The position numbers and the translations under genes were made by a program. A stretch of DNA of 64,000 bases from Daedaleopsis sinensis (lineage: Eukaryota > Basidiomycota > Agaricomycetes > Polyporales > Polyporaceae), in NCBI GenBank assembly GCA_033807695.1, contig CM066308.1, positions 248,001 to 312,000 on the forward strand, in the 5' to 3' direction. A model generated the notes under the pieces. The model did no database searches and was not told the DNA's origin. It was given only the letters and a program-made list of their open reading frames with translations. The stretch's first letter is position 1. Each line of letters starts with the position of its first letter. Below, one piece after another: positions 11,095 through 21,873 of the stretch.

Positions 11095-12397
11095 ATGAGT
11101 GCAAGTCCGACTAGCGAGCCCCTCCCACTCACGACCGAGAACTTGAATAAGATGGCTCTGGTCGACGAGGATACCGATATCATGGGCCCCGACCAAGTAG
11201 AGCCTGAGCCGCGGGGACGCGGTCGTGGCCGCGGTGGTCGAGGACGTGGACGCGGACGAGGACGAGGACGCGGCCGTGGACGCGGAAAAGGCCGAGAAAA
11301 TGCGCCAGCACAAGACAGCGGAGAAGCGGTTCCCGAGCCTGAGGAACCGTCCTCGACCGCCGAAGTTGAACCTCCAAAGACGAAAGGAGGGCGGCATCAA
11401 GGTCAGGACCGGGCCCCAAGACCTCGTCTCACACATTGTGAGTAGCGACCGCCACCCACTCGCCCAGACACTGCTATAACTATTAGCTGACTTGAACTCC
11501 GGACTTTGATTTGCAGTCATCGCGATCCCGCTCGTGCGTAGTATCCGCGCTCCGAGTGTCAATTAGATATGTACTCACCCCGTCGACAGGGTCACAACCC
11601 CGCATTCCGCGAGACCATATCCGCCTTCACAGACGAGCTCCTCGCCGCGGACCCTCCGATTCCCGGACTGGACTCAACCGTGGTCATGCCCGCGCGGCGC
11701 ATGCACTTCACCTTCGGCAACATGTCTCTCGGCCTCAACTCGGACGACCCCGCGCAAACGGTCGACACCGCAGCGAAGCTGCTGAACGACCTCCGCCTGC
11801 GCATCAAAGAGCTCCTGCACGGCGAGAAGCTGCGTGTCTCGCTCGACTGCATGGGCATCATAAGGCCCGAGCGGGGCGACGACGAGCGTGCGCACATCAT
11901 GTGGGTCGGGCCTGCCGCGGGCAAGGCAGGCAAGGACAAGTTCAAGGCTGTCGCGCGTACGTACCCGTTCCTACCGCTCTGAAGAACGAGCTTGAGCTCT
12001 AAGTGATTCTGTTTTCTCAGGGCTTGTACAGAGCACGTTCCAGAACGCAGGCCTGCTCGTCCACCAGGGACGGACGCTGAAGGTGCGAGTCATAGCCTTC
12101 AGGTACAATGTAGCAGCACACACTCACTCTTCGCAGCTCCATTGCATCGTCCTGAACACCGGCTCCAGAAGGCCGCGGAAGCGTGCGCGCATGCCCTTCT
12201 CCTACCCCTCCGTCCTCGCCTCGGATGCGGTCAAGTCCGTCCTTGTCGCAGATCCCGAGGCGCACGAGAAGGGCAGGAAGGCCCCCGTGAAAGTCGACTT
12301 TGGCACCTGGGAGGTTGGCGAGCTTCAGATCTGCAAAATAGGAAGCAGGGGACCCGAGGGCGAGTACGTCGCGGAGGCGCGGTGCTCATTGGACTAG
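11095..12397 (+). CDS. RGG-2H phosphoesterase-like protein, copy 1 (AKAP7/ASCC1 type)
   Basis: Exons 11095-11437, 11517-11533, 11590-11956, 12021-12082 and 12137-12397 keep phase and give 349 residues. Exon 1 encodes a short leader and an RGR/RGG-rich tail (residues about 40-65) expected to bind RNA. The rest is a 2H phosphoesterase domain of the AKAP7/ASCC1 type: first strand THFIAIPLGHNPAF (partly from the 17 nt microexon), first motif MHFTFG, and the second motif region LHCIVLN. The 2H fold normally uses two H-x-T/S motifs to hydrolyse 2',3'-cyclic or 2'-5' RNA bonds. Here the second motif has Ile in place of Thr, so activity may be reduced or lost. The C-terminus (PFSYPSVLASDAVK, VDFGTWEVGELQIC, GEYVAEARCSLD) matches copies 3 and 4. 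It is divergent from WAE-NWY copy 2. Exon model well supported by the paralogs; enzymatic role inferred. Confidence 0.7.
11517..11533 (+). other. 17 nt microexon of RGG-2H copy 1
   Basis: Flanked by TTTGCAG and GTGCGT. Splicing it in converts the otherwise terminating THC-stop end of exon 1 into THFIAIPLG. The same 17 nt exon occurs at 22743-22759 and 25674-25690. Confidence 0.7.
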
Positions 12398-12639
12398 GAC
12401 CGAGTTCAAACGACTGTCATGAGGATGTACTAGTACTATCAGCACGATCGAGTCTGCGGTGTTTTGAAGAATCGAACGACTCGCCTGGTCACAGTAGTAT
12501 GCCGGGTGCTACCGACTCAGAGGTCAATAGCTCTCAGCAGTGGGTTTCAGCGACCACCCCATGTGAGTGACTTTCACCGAATCTCGGTGGATGCAGAGCC
12601 TTGTACGGTGTTAGCTTCACGTGTATAGCAAGATATGGA

Positions 12640-12918
12640 CTACGGGGGACTCAGCGCGGTCGCCGATTCGAGGTGCTGTATGATATCGTGTCCTCCACGT
12701 CTTGCAGCAGCGTGTGCAGCTTTTACTGCGACTCGGACTCGTCGGACCCGTCGGGGCTCGGTTGTTGGGGCTGGCCAGTGTCGATAACGGAGAGGATATG
12801 TTCCACTCCCATTTGCAGCGAGGTGAGCTGTGCGTTCGCGGCCAGGCGGACACGGGAGGCACAGAGACGTAGTTTGAGCTCTGATGGTGCGTGGAGCCAG
12901 GAGAGCATCATGGGAGCG
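12640..12918 (-). pseudogene. DUSP remnant b
   Basis: Minus-strand frame reads MLSWLHAPSELKLRL, then VEHILSVIDTGQP and GSDESESQ, followed by a TAA. Beyond it KLHTLLQDVED is still recognisable, then the frame is lost. It matches exon 1 of the DUSP at 15798-16488, including the region of its acidic loop. The catalytic Cys exon is missing. It lies downstream of WAE-NWY copy 3 in the same orientation. Confidence 0.65.
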
Positions 12919-13378
12919 GAGGAGGAGGAGTTTAGATCGATAGGGAGCTGCCGTGACACGACACTCAGCCTGATTCAATGGCAACACACCGTAGCACAGG
13001 GAGGTTTGGTGAGTGCGGTCTGTAATAGGATAGTCCAAACGGTCCAGAGGTGCGGGATATAGCTCGAGATAGTATAGCGATTCAAGACAAATACATTACA
13101 GCATTACACACAGAACCTGAAGGACTCGGTCGAGAGAGAAATTACAGAGCCGGATGATAGAACATGGGGAACGCTTCGAGAGTCTGTCACCGGATCAGCC
13201 AAGTTCAATCAGACGGCGAGCCCACATGGGGCACCGTTCGGGCAGGCACACATACGTGAGGGAGCGACCGCGTATTGCGCAGGCCGAGAGACTGAGCCAC
13301 CTGAGGGTCATAGGAGACCTATCAAACGGATTGAGGTCAATCGGGCAATAAGAGCGGTCAATACGACAGACATACATT

Positions 13379-13840
13379 CTAGACTTGTTTTGTGACGCGA
13401 TACCAGTTTGGCTTCTGGTCCGTGATCTTCAACACCTCCGCCATCTTGACCAAGTCTTCTTCATTGATTTGCGAGTTCAACGCCTCCTTGGAGCTGTTGT
13501 CCTGGAGGACGAACATATACGTCAACGTATCGCGGTCCATGAGGATGAGGCGACGTCGCAGCCGAGGAAGGGTAGGGATTTGTTGGTAGACTTCCAAGCC
13601 GAGCCGCTCAATGGTTGCGACAAGCATCATGATGACAGCATCCCTCTGTTCGTCTTGCGGAAGCGACCTAATCGTTGTGCCATGCGCCTCCTCGTAGTAT
13701 TGTTCCGCCCACCACGAGAGGGTGTCGGCGTAGAGGAGGTACCCGAAGGCACGAGTGACTTTTGGTCCTTGGGGGATCGTTGTCCTCTTGGAAGAGCGAC
13801 CAGATGAGTTCGAAGAACGAGGTTGAGTGGAGGAGGCCAT
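13379..13840 (-). CDS. WAE-NWY family protein, copy 3
   Basis: A 153-residue intact ORF, close to copies 2 and 9 (leader MASSTQPRSSNSSGRSSKR, SLPQDEQRDAVIMML) but with LMDRDTLTYMF and EALNSQINEEDLV. The C-terminal signature EVLKITDQKPNWYRVTKQV is complete. The divergent RGG-2H partner on the right (copy 2) is broken by an internal deletion, so this gene has outlived its partner. The upstream flank keeps the paired-type block. DUSP remnant b lies on the 3' side. Function unknown. Confidence 0.75.
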   Translation of the reverse strand: MASSTQPRSSNSSGRSSKRTTIPQGPKVTRAFGYLLYADTLSWWAEQYYEEAHGTTIRSLPQDEQRDAVIMMLVATIERLGLEVYQQIPTLPRLRRRLILMDRDTLTYMFVLQDNSSKEALNSQINEEDLVKMAEVLKITDQKPNWYRVTKQV

Positions 13841-14679
13841 AGCGAAATATGGGTGATGTACGGCGATGGTAGGACAGTGGTCGGAGGACAGCAGGATGAC
13901 GGTTTGGTTTGAGTTGTGGAGTTGGGCGCTAAGGGTCTTGAATTGCCGGCGGCATTGTCCTTCTTTTGTTTTATCTAGTAGGTTACGGTACTAGTGGATA
14001 GGGAGTTCAAAGTACCTCTACGTACCTCTACGCTGATTCAAGATGTTCTATGACGGATAGCTGATTAGACTCCATGTCGGAAAGATAAGCGCTAACTTCA
14101 CCTGCACGCTTGTGACGTTCAACTTCAGCCAGACACGTCAAGTTGGAGATCCGACATCTAGGAGTCACGACATAGTACGCTGTAGTGACAGTGTGAGCGC
14201 TGCGCGCTGAGCATACATAGAGAGGGAGGTCTGATTCAATACTAGTCTCCGTGGGGCACGGTTGAGCTCGCTACGCAGCCCACAGAGTACAGATATTCTG
14301 CCAGCCTGCTGAGGAACCCTTATCGAAGCTTTAAAGGAAGGATTAAGATGCAGAGTCGGACTGAGGCCGCGGCGCACAACAGGGCGTTGAGTTGAGACGC
14401 CGAAGAGCTATAGGCGCCCAAACCACACTCTGGTCACGGTTAGGCTGTCGACGCCAACAGCTCTCGCAAAACGTCACCAACTGGGATCAAAGTTCCCACA
14501 GACATTTAGGATGTAGCATCCACCGTCTATGACAACTCTGGGGCTGATACGACCAATTTTAGAGCTCCTATGAGAGATCCAACCTACGGGCGCCTGGACT
14601 CTGTAACATTTGTACATGTTTGTCCCGGCGAAGTGCACTGGGCTCACGCCTACTAACCGGTATGCTCGCTTCGCTCGCA
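13841..14679. other. Spacer of the WAE-NWY 3 / RGG-2H 2 pair
   Basis: The left 150 bp match the WAE-NWY upstream block. The rest has no gene. It is longer than the other divergent spacers, and 14165-14680 appears to be extra, unrecognised sequence. Confidence 0.4.
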
Positions 14680-15238
14680 ATCAAGTTCGTCTCGCAAGGA
14701 GAATCGGAGCCATCCTCCAAGTCACCAAAAGGAACCCTAACCACGACACCCCGGGATGCCGGCGGGCCGACAGAGCTGCAGCTTGCTTCCTACCTTCGCG
14801 CAGCAGGCTGTGGCGAACTTGGCATGCTTCTCGCTGCAGCCTGGTCTCGCATACCGCAGCAACACGGCAGCTTCATTTATATGTACTACATATACCGGAA
14901 AGCAGGCCTGCTCGTCGAGGATGGACAGCCACTGAAGATGGGAGTCATAACCTTCAGGTTTATGCACCGTCTTGAACACGGTCTACCGGAAGCCGCCGCC
15001 AAGGCAGAGTGTCCCGTTCTCTTACCCCTCCGTCCTCGCCTCGAATGCGGTCAAGTCCATCCTGGCTGAAACCGACCGCGACCTCGCACTCAAGCAGGGC
15101 AAGAAGGGCAGGAAGGCCCCCGTGAAAGTCGACTTCGGCACTTGGGAGATGGACGAACTCCAGATCTGCGAGATGGAGAGCTGGGGGCCCGAGGGCGAGT
15201 ACGTCGTGGCGGCGCGATGCTCCTTGGACTGCGACTGA
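14680..15238 (+). pseudogene. RGG-2H copy 2, internally deleted remnant
   Basis: 14680-14890 matches the sequence upstream of RGG-2H copy 1, and from about 14893 it continues directly into the penultimate exon (KAGLLVEDGQPLK). The whole first exon, microexon and first HxT exon are therefore gone. The next splice donor, GAAG|GTGCGAG in copies 1, 3 and 4, reads GAAGATGGGAG here, so GT is lost, and the intron is shrunken with loss of the LHCT segment. The last exon survives well (PFSYPSVLASNAVK, KVDFGTWEMDELQIC, GEYVVAARCSLD) and ends with TGA at 15236-15238. It cannot make a 2H enzyme. Confidence 0.65.
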
Positions 15239-15797
15239 GTTCGAAAGACCGTCACGAGGGATTGTAATTGACTCCCAGCGCGCGCTGTACTGGTATCACC
15301 AGGAAGTTCGGGTTTCATGATTGCTCGTGCAGCTTGCTACGCAGTAGGACGAGAGGCGGGGCGTGTGGGGTGTGTGCGCGCGCGCGTGCAGATCGTCTTG
15401 CAGTTCCCGACGGTGGGGGACTCGACGCCTGCGGGGGAGGGGGAGCGGTCAGTTGGGGCGAGTGGGAGTGGGAGTGTGGTGGGACTAGAGCATAGGCAGG
15501 ACTGGACGCCTGTCGAACTACGACATACAGCGATTGAGCGACTCGGACGACGAGGATAGTCCTGCTCTGGACCTACATACATATAAGCAACGGGGAAGTT
15601 CGACGGTGTACGCTTACCCTAAGGGCAAGTTTGGATCAACGTTCCGGGATGACGAAGCTGAGAAATTGCTATCGAGACATACAGGTTACTCGAAAGGGTT
15701 CTTCCTACGGTTCTACCTTGTAGCAAGGTAGAACTGAGCTTCAGATACCTGGGCCACACATCAACTCTTCCCAGGTGGCGCTGGCAAAATGCAAGAG
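15239..15797. other. Convergent intergenic region
   Basis: Between the RGG-2H copy 2 remnant and the 3' end of the DUSP. No gene seen; it holds the hairpin listed next. Confidence 0.5.
15710..15734. repeat. Perfect 10 bp-arm hairpin
   Basis: GTTCTACCTT and AAGGTAGAAC flank a 5 nt loop. It sits about 65 bp beyond the DUSP stop codon, a position compatible with a 3'-end signal, though that role is only a guess. Confidence 0.6.
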
Positions 15798-16488
15798 CTA
15801 AGGCTCGGAACTCCGGGATCTCTTCTCCTTGATGAGACGGACGCCGAATGCCTCGAGCTGGCGGCGGAAGCCCGGGTTGGGACAAACGAACTGCCGTTTC
15901 GACGCCACGAAGGCGATCGCCTCGTCCGCGGACAGCCCGGTGGTTGCCATGAGGAACGCACAGACGACCGTCGCGGAGCGTGAGTGGCCCTTAGCACAAT
16001 GAACCTGCGACGAGAAACGCGAACATTGATGTCAGTCCGTTTGCGCACCCGAAGAACTGACATGGACGATTTGAAATCACACCCACCAGGACGACGTTTC
16101 GCTCGTCCGACTCGAGCGCCGCCTGGATGAAGGCGGTCGTGGCGTCGAGGTGCTGGAGGATATCCGCGTCCTCCACGTCTTGCAGCGGGATGTGGAGCGT
16201 GTGCAGCTCAGTCGACCGCGACTCGGACTCGGACGTGCTGAAGCTCGGATAGCGAGGCTGGGTCTCGATGACGGAGAGGATATGTGTCACTCGGAGCGTG
16301 GAGAGCTGCTGTGCGTTCACGGCGGGGCGGACGCCTGAGAGCCAGAGACGTGGTTTAATCTCTGAGGGTGCGTGGAGCGATGAGAGCATGATAGGGGAGT
16401 CGGAGGGGAGGGGGAGTTCGATCGACAGAGGGCAGCGGAGCGGCGAGGGGATTTCGTTCTCCACGGTTATGTTGAATGTCGTTCGCAT
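15798..16488 (-). CDS. Dual-specificity protein phosphatase, module type (intact copy)
   Basis: Exons 16488-16087 and 16004-15798 give 202 residues. The catalytic loop HCAKGHSRS matches HCxxGxxRS and is followed by ATVVCAFLMATTG and an LSADEAIAFV helix, as in small DUSPs. The general-acid Asp is probably in IPLQDVEDADI. N-terminal strands KPRLWLSGV and VTHILSVI fit the fold. The enzyme should dephosphorylate Ser/Thr/Tyr on proteins, but the substrate cannot be read. The 83 nt intron falls just before the catalytic V-H-C. Start taken at ATG 16488; a shorter form from ATG 16389 (MLSSLHAPSE) aligns better with the remnants and is possible. This is the only intact member of the type whose fragments accompany WAE-NWY copies 2, 3, 6 and 8. 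Confidence 0.8.
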
Positions 16489-16989
16489 TATGAGGAGCTG
16501 GGGCCGCCGGGATGCCCAGGAGTCGGCGTCAGAGACTGTGTGTTACACAGGTTTGATTGTGGCAGTCTGGCAGAAGATCGCACATGTACAGCTTCCCAGC
16601 GGCCTAAGTCACTCGGAGAACTGTAGAGCTTGTGGCTTTTGAGGATTACGATGCCCGGCGAGGCGCGGAGCTGTATAGCACTAAGCCTCCAGTTAGGCCA
16701 TACCATTGGGAAGTCAAGGTGCCCGTCACGGTTGGGCACTAGCTAGGCAGAGTCGACAAAGTACTGGCAGTTGACTGGCAGCTCGAAGAAGATAAGCGGT
16801 CCCGGTGCATCATCCAAGGGGGCAATCAGCTGTTCAGCATAGCGTGACAAGTTGGGACTCAGGGCACTCACGAAGTTCGAGTCGAATTCAAGACTGTCGA
16901 CACACTGTGGCAGGAGATATGCAAGACATCATTATGTGCGAGCTACGTCGACGTGGCAAAGACACATGCATTGTGAAAGATCAAAAAGT
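16489..16989. other. Intergenic, no gene recognised
   Basis: Spacer between DUSP and tRNA-Ile, both on the minus strand. Nothing recognised. Confidence 0.5.
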
Positions 16990-17076
16990 GGACCCTCCGA
17001 GAATCGAACTCGGGACCCTTGCATGGCATATGGTAACCTCATAAGTACAAAGCTCTACCGATTGAGCTAAGGGTCC
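16990..17076 (-). tRNA. tRNA-Ile (UAU) with about 15 nt intron
   Basis: Reverse complement folds as a cloverleaf: acceptor GGACCCT/AGGGTCC, D stem GCTC/GAGC, anticodon stem TTGTA/TGCAA, T arm CCGAG-TTCGATT-CTCGG. The anticodon loop starts CTTATG, giving anticodon UAU (isoleucine, AUA codons). The 87 nt length needs a roughly 15 nt intron one base 3' of the anticodon, the usual eukaryotic position. CCA is not encoded. Confidence 0.9.
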
Positions 17077-17254
17077 TCAACCAGGTCTGTTCCTCTGGCA
17101 CATTATATAGCGTGCGCTAAACCTCCTTCCATCGCGGCGCGGCGCGTCCTATCCCAGTCCTATCCTCGACCTTTATACTCGTACCAACCACCCGCTAGGC
17201 TCTTCTGTCGACACGACTCACTATCAGGTTCCGCGATTACAATCTGCTCCTTCG

Positions 17255-20170
17255 ATGATACAAACCGGCCTGATCCCGAACGCGCACAACGACCTGGTCA
17301 CCGACGCGTCTTACGACTTCTATGGCCTTCATCTCGCGACTTGCAGTCTCGACCAGAGGTCACTACAATTCACCGCGCGGGCTTCTGCTGCCTCTAATGC
17401 ATCCTGTGGGACGACAGGGTCAAGATATGGCAACTAGACGAAAACACCGGGTCCTGGTCCCTCGAGCACGAATGGAAGGTACGTTTTCAGCACTATACAT
17501 CTCTAGCGAACCTACCCACCGACTGTCAATACCGCTCGCGTTTTGTTTCAATGAATCCAATCTGCCCAGGCGCATGATGCTGCCATCTCAAAAGTGAGCT
17601 GGGCGCACCCCGAGTTCGGCACGATCCTCGCCACCGCCTCCTTCGACCGGACCGTCAAGGTCTGGGAACAAACCTCCTCCGCCGACGCCGACGGCACGCA
17701 GCTGAACGGCCTCGCGGCAGGAGCCTCGTCAAGCTCGTCCAGATGGGTCGAACGCGCGATCCTCGTCGACGCGAAGGGCACCGTACGCGCGGTCGAGTTC
17801 GCCCCGCAACATTTCGGGCTCAAACTGGTGCGTCTCTCGTGTTCACAGGTGTTCGTGGGTTTCGTACGCGGTCGATTAGGGCGCGTTGTTGCGAGACAGC
17901 GAGTTGTGTGCAAGAGACCAGCCGTGAAGGGACGGCCATCGTTGCTGCTCGTTCTCTTACAGGCTGGGTCGGCGCGTCGACGCGTTCGGAAGCCGGGAAG
18001 GGCGCATTTTCAAGGGACCGCGAGACGCGCCCTTACCGTCTTCTGAATTGTGTATCGATTCCAAGACCGTGTTATCGAGTGCACCGTGGGCCCCGACTGT
18101 ATCCGCAGGCAATACTTAGCCAGTTTGCGGTTTTTATGCCATCCTACGCCACCGTCGCCCGTGATGCACAGGGCAGGAATGGGGCAGATTTGTTTTCCAG
18201 TAGCGGTAGTAGCTCGCGGACGTTTCGACACGGCGTTGGCACGGAATTTGGAGATGGTCGTCGACGGAGGGGACGGTTCAGCGATCATGGTGCTGCTGAG
18301 CCTCAGCACCGTGTTCAGGACCACTTTTGCCCACTCTCACTTTCGCGACAAGTCGTGGAAAGAGGGCTGTCATTGTCGCTCGATCACCTCTCACTGGCTG
18401 GGTTAGCGCGCCCACATGCGCCGACGCGTTCAGAAGGCGGGTAGGGTGCGTCTTGAAGAGACCTCGTGAGCAAGACAGAGAGGCGATAACGTCTGCTGAG
18501 CTGCGTATCGAAATAGCGGGGACTGGACTCGATAACAGGGACACTAATTCAGGACCATGTTGTCTCCAGCACCGAGACATTGCCAGTCGTCGGTCCACCG
18601 GGCTTGCAAACGACATTGATGCGCGACACTCGGAATGAGCCGCGATCTGCGAGCTTGTTCTTGATTGTGTACTGGGATATCGTCGAGTTGGCATCAGCTC
18701 TACGTCACTCCCGCTGCCCGAGTAGGCACCCTTGCTCCCGACACCAGCCAACGTGCAGGTGCGAGCGAGTCCGTGCGCGGTCTCCCTGCCCCCTGGCTAA
18801 TCTGTCTCTTCCGGTCGATCGACAAGATCGGAAACCGCCCGGGACATGATGCACTTTGACAACCAGGCTACGGCGATTTAAATCCTGTCAGGCTTGCTCG
18901 CAGTGGAAATATGAATATGCCATGTCTCGGTTTGGTCTTCTGCATTTCAGCCCTTCCCCAGACGGTCTCGCGTGTTGAGTAAACGGCTGACCAAGTGTGT
19001 GCATACAGGCGACTATCTCGTCGGACAACTGTTTACGCGTGTACGAGTGCCTCGAGCAGCCCTCACTATCAACATGGCAGCTGCTCGAAGAAGTCGACGT
19101 GCTCGGCCTCCCGACCGCGTCCTCCTCCGCGCGGTCCACCGGGCACACGGTCACGATGGCCACCCCGACGCAGCCGAGCGTGACCCTGGACGGCAACTCG
19201 GTCTCGCTCGTCGCGCACGCGCTCCAGCAGCAGGCGCAACAAAACCAAGCTCCCGGACGTCCAGGGCTGGGTACGCGCGAGGTACGTGCGCCGCACCACA
19301 TCTCCCCGCAGCGCGCTTGCTCACTTCGCTATCCGGTCACAGGCCGACGGCGGATGGTGCATCTCGTGGTGCAAGGACAAGTACTGGGGCGAGGTCATCG
19401 CTGCAGGCTGCGGGATCGACGGCGTCGTCAAAGTACGTGCGCCCGCCCTTCAAGTCCCCAGCGCACCCTACTCCCGAACTGACCTCTGCGCTGCAGATCA
19501 TCCAGATCTCCCCCTCCCGCCGCCCCTCGACCCTCCTCGCGCTCAACCCGTCGCCCGCCTCGTCCACAGACGCATCCGCCACAGCTCGGACGACCGCCGG
19601 GGGCGCAGCGGCGAACGCGAACGCGAATGGTGAGCCCGAGGCGTCCAAGACGTTCGCGATCACCTCCGTCGCCTGGGCGCCCTCCTGCGGGCGGTCCTAC
19701 CACGTCCTCGCGACTGGGTCGCGGGACGGGCACGTGCGGATCTGGCGCGTGAAGCCGCCGAGCCCGGGCGAGGACTCGGACGGCGCGGACGCGGACGGCG
19801 CGGACTCGAGGTGGTCCGCGGCGGTCGTGGGCGACTTTGACGACCACAAGTGCGTTTCTGCTCTCCCTGCTCGTGCTGTGTGCTGTGTGCTGTGTGCTGA
19901 CGGCGGGGTGTGCTGCAGGTCTGCGGTGGGGCGGGTGGAATGGAACATCACCGGGTAAGTCTCGCCCTGACGCGTCTACTAATGCGACGACTGCTGACGG
20001 ACTGGGCACGCAGGACGATCTTGTCCTCGGCGGGGAACGACGGGCGGGTGCGGCTGTGGAAGATGACGGCGGGGAACGTGTGGCGGCCGGCGGGACATAT
20101 CAGCGTCGAGCAGGCGGAGGAGGAGCAGGGCGAGGCGGACGCGGACGCGGATATGGCGATGGAGGACTAA
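17255..20170 (+). CDS. SEH1: Nucleoporin SEH1 (WD40 protein of the Y complex and SEA/GATOR2)
   Basis: Eight exons (17255-17358, 17418-17478, 17570-17827, 19009-19281, 19343-19432, 19497-19849, 19919-19954, 20014-20170) give 443 residues in one phase-consistent frame. SEH1 is a beta-propeller that pairs with Nup85 in the nuclear pore and serves in the SEA/GATOR2 complex controlling TORC1. Diagnostic stretches: NAHNDLVTDASYDFYGLHLA at the N-terminus, KAHDAAISKVSWAHPEFG, SFDRTVKVWEQ, VEFAPQHFGLKL, the GWCISWCKDKYWGE blade, and the final blade ILSSAGNDGRVRLWK. Intron 3 (17828-19008) is 1,181 nt, far longer than the others (about 45-90 nt), and contains duplicated segments. The first donor is a non-ideal GTCACT but is the one that preserves DQRVKIW. 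An Ala/Asn-rich insert lies near residues 280-300. The gene looks functional. Confidence 0.88.
17923..18510 (+). repeat. Diverged duplicated segments inside SEH1 intron 3
   Basis: The segment at about 17923-18060 (landmarks GGCTGGGTCGGCGCG, GACGCGTTCGGAAG, TTGTGTATCGA) recurs diverged at about 18352-18510 (GGCTGGGTTAGCGCG, GACGCGTTCAGAAG, CTGCGTATCGA). A shorter AATTCAGGACCA-type piece also recurs near 18313 and 18545. Confidence 0.55.
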
Positions 20171-20648
20171 TGCGTTTCTGTATCTTTCCGGAACCCCACC
20201 CATCTTGTAACTCGATCTTGGTCGTCGATGTGTAAACTCACCTCGAACGCAGTCACGCCGGGTTCGCGAGCCTCCGTGGTGGAGGAAGCGGTGGACATGA
20301 CCGTTGGGGGCTAGCTTTTCAGGTTGGCTGGCGGAACTGATTGCGCCGACCACATGCATGCGTGTCGCGTTCGCGGAAGAAAGAGCTCTCAGACGTTAAC
20401 GTTTCGCATAGCCAGGGGCATAATAGGGCATGGTATTTCGACGGGTGGGGATAGCGATGTGGGTATGCAAGCACGAATAACAATACGCAACGAAAGAGGT
20501 GACAGCGTGTGGGAGACCTAGGACAGCGAGAAAACAGAGATAAGAGGGGCGGGACAGCGACATGGTAGTTTGATGGATCGGACTTGAGCTTGAAGCTTGG
20601 ACGCTTAATGGCTTTGTATAAGTTAAGGCAGTCTGGAAGGACTTTGGG
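20171..20648. other. Convergent 3' region, no gene recognised
   Basis: Lies between the SEH1 stop and the stop of the small membrane protein gene. The open frame at 20396-20695 (minus) is not needed by either gene model. Confidence 0.5.
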
Positions 20649-21075
20649 TCATCGTGCACGGCCGGGGTGTGTGCGGACGCTGCAAATTCAACCACGCACG
20701 ACGCGTCTCCGTCAACCTTCCATCACGAGAACCCAAGCCCGAGACAGACGAGCAAACGGCCACTCACCTCGTCGTCCATAGGTGATACGCCGCCCAGAAG
20801 CTGGCGAGCATCGCACACGCGAGGAGCGCGACAAGGACCGCCATCCGCTTCTCGTACGAGGCCGGCACGAGCTCCGTCACGGACAGCCCAGAGCGAAGTG
20901 CGGATGCGGATGCAGCAGAGGAGTTCCGCGACGGCTTGAGATTGGACGGGGACGGGGGAAGGCGCGAGGAGCGCGATGAGCGCGAGGGCGGGGCGCGCAT
21001 CCGGTACGAGCCCTTCTCGAGCGAGATCGAGGGCGAGGCTTGCGCGAGGCGCACGCTCGGGATGCGGAACGGCAT
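20649..21075 (-). CDS. Small single-pass membrane protein, unrecognised
   Basis: Two exons, 21075-20768 and 20679-20649, give 112 residues. The N-terminal 75 residues are basic and Ser/Arg/Pro-rich (PPSRSSRSSRLPPSPSNLK). They are followed by one clear hydrophobic helix, MAVLVALLACAMLASFWAAY, near residues 80-100, then a short tail. This arrangement suggests a tail-anchored protein of the endoplasmic reticulum or another internal membrane. The exon 1 donor is a good GTGAGT; the second exon adds only about ten residues and is less certain. No family recognised. It is convergent with SEH1. Confidence 0.5.
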
Positions 21076-21873
21076 GGCGCGCTCAGTTGTTGTCAGCGAC
21101 GCGTGCGAGAGGTCTGGGAGGGGGGTTGGCGAGGATCTGAGGGCAGCACCGTTCGAGTGCAAACGTTCGAGGCGGGATCGAAGTCGCTTACGTACCTGAC
21201 TTGGAATGCTAGTGATCCTGGAGCATACGGTCTGTATAGCTCCGTTTTCTCCTATACACTCTGCGGGATACTGATTGTCGTTATTGTAGACGGATCTCCG
21301 TACACGTCGCCTGAGGGTTGGCAGGCGTTCAAAGTGTGGCGGGCTTGAGGTGCTTCACTTCAGACGATATTCTGAAGACAGAATCACGTAGAGACTGTTG
21401 CAGGATGCACTTGAACGTAGATGATGAAACTAGAGAAGACGGTGACAAGCCCAGGACTAGCGTGGTGGTGGTTGAGATCAAGTCGGTGAGCGCTTCTTTA
21501 CCGTTCAAGTTACTTATCCCGAACTACCACTGCCAGTCCCTTAGGCGGCTGACGTGGTACGGTACATCGACATACATTGGCCATTAGGTACCGGTATTCA
21601 GTGAACTCTACCGTAGTCCATCTTGGCGTACACTGACAGTGACCTGCATCCACGCAGATTCGGTGAAAATTACTTCAAGTTCCAAAGGCCGGGCGAACAA
21701 GTTCAGCAGATTGCCGTCGGAACCTAGCACTGCGCCGACACCCCGGCATACTACTAGTACTGCGGCCAAGCAAGTAGTTCGATCTTACTCCGAGTCGATC
21801 CTGGTGATACTAGTACAGCGCGCGCAGCAATCTCAATGTCTATAGCGGTCGTTCGAACACACGGTACCCAGTC
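21076..21873. other. Intergenic with RGG-2H 3' flank
   Basis: The right end (about 21790-21873) resembles the 3' flanks of RGG-2H copies 1, 4 and 5 (a TAGTACAGC-type run). No gene seen to its left. Confidence 0.45.

Noticed and set aside
16990..17076. tRNA-Met reading of the tRNA gene
   Set aside because: Placing the intron at the standard position gives a UAU anticodon; a CAU anticodon would need a non-standard intron position.
19428..20009. 193-codon minus-strand open frame
   Set aside because: Antisense to SEH1 exons with Arg/Ala/Gly-rich composition and no motif.
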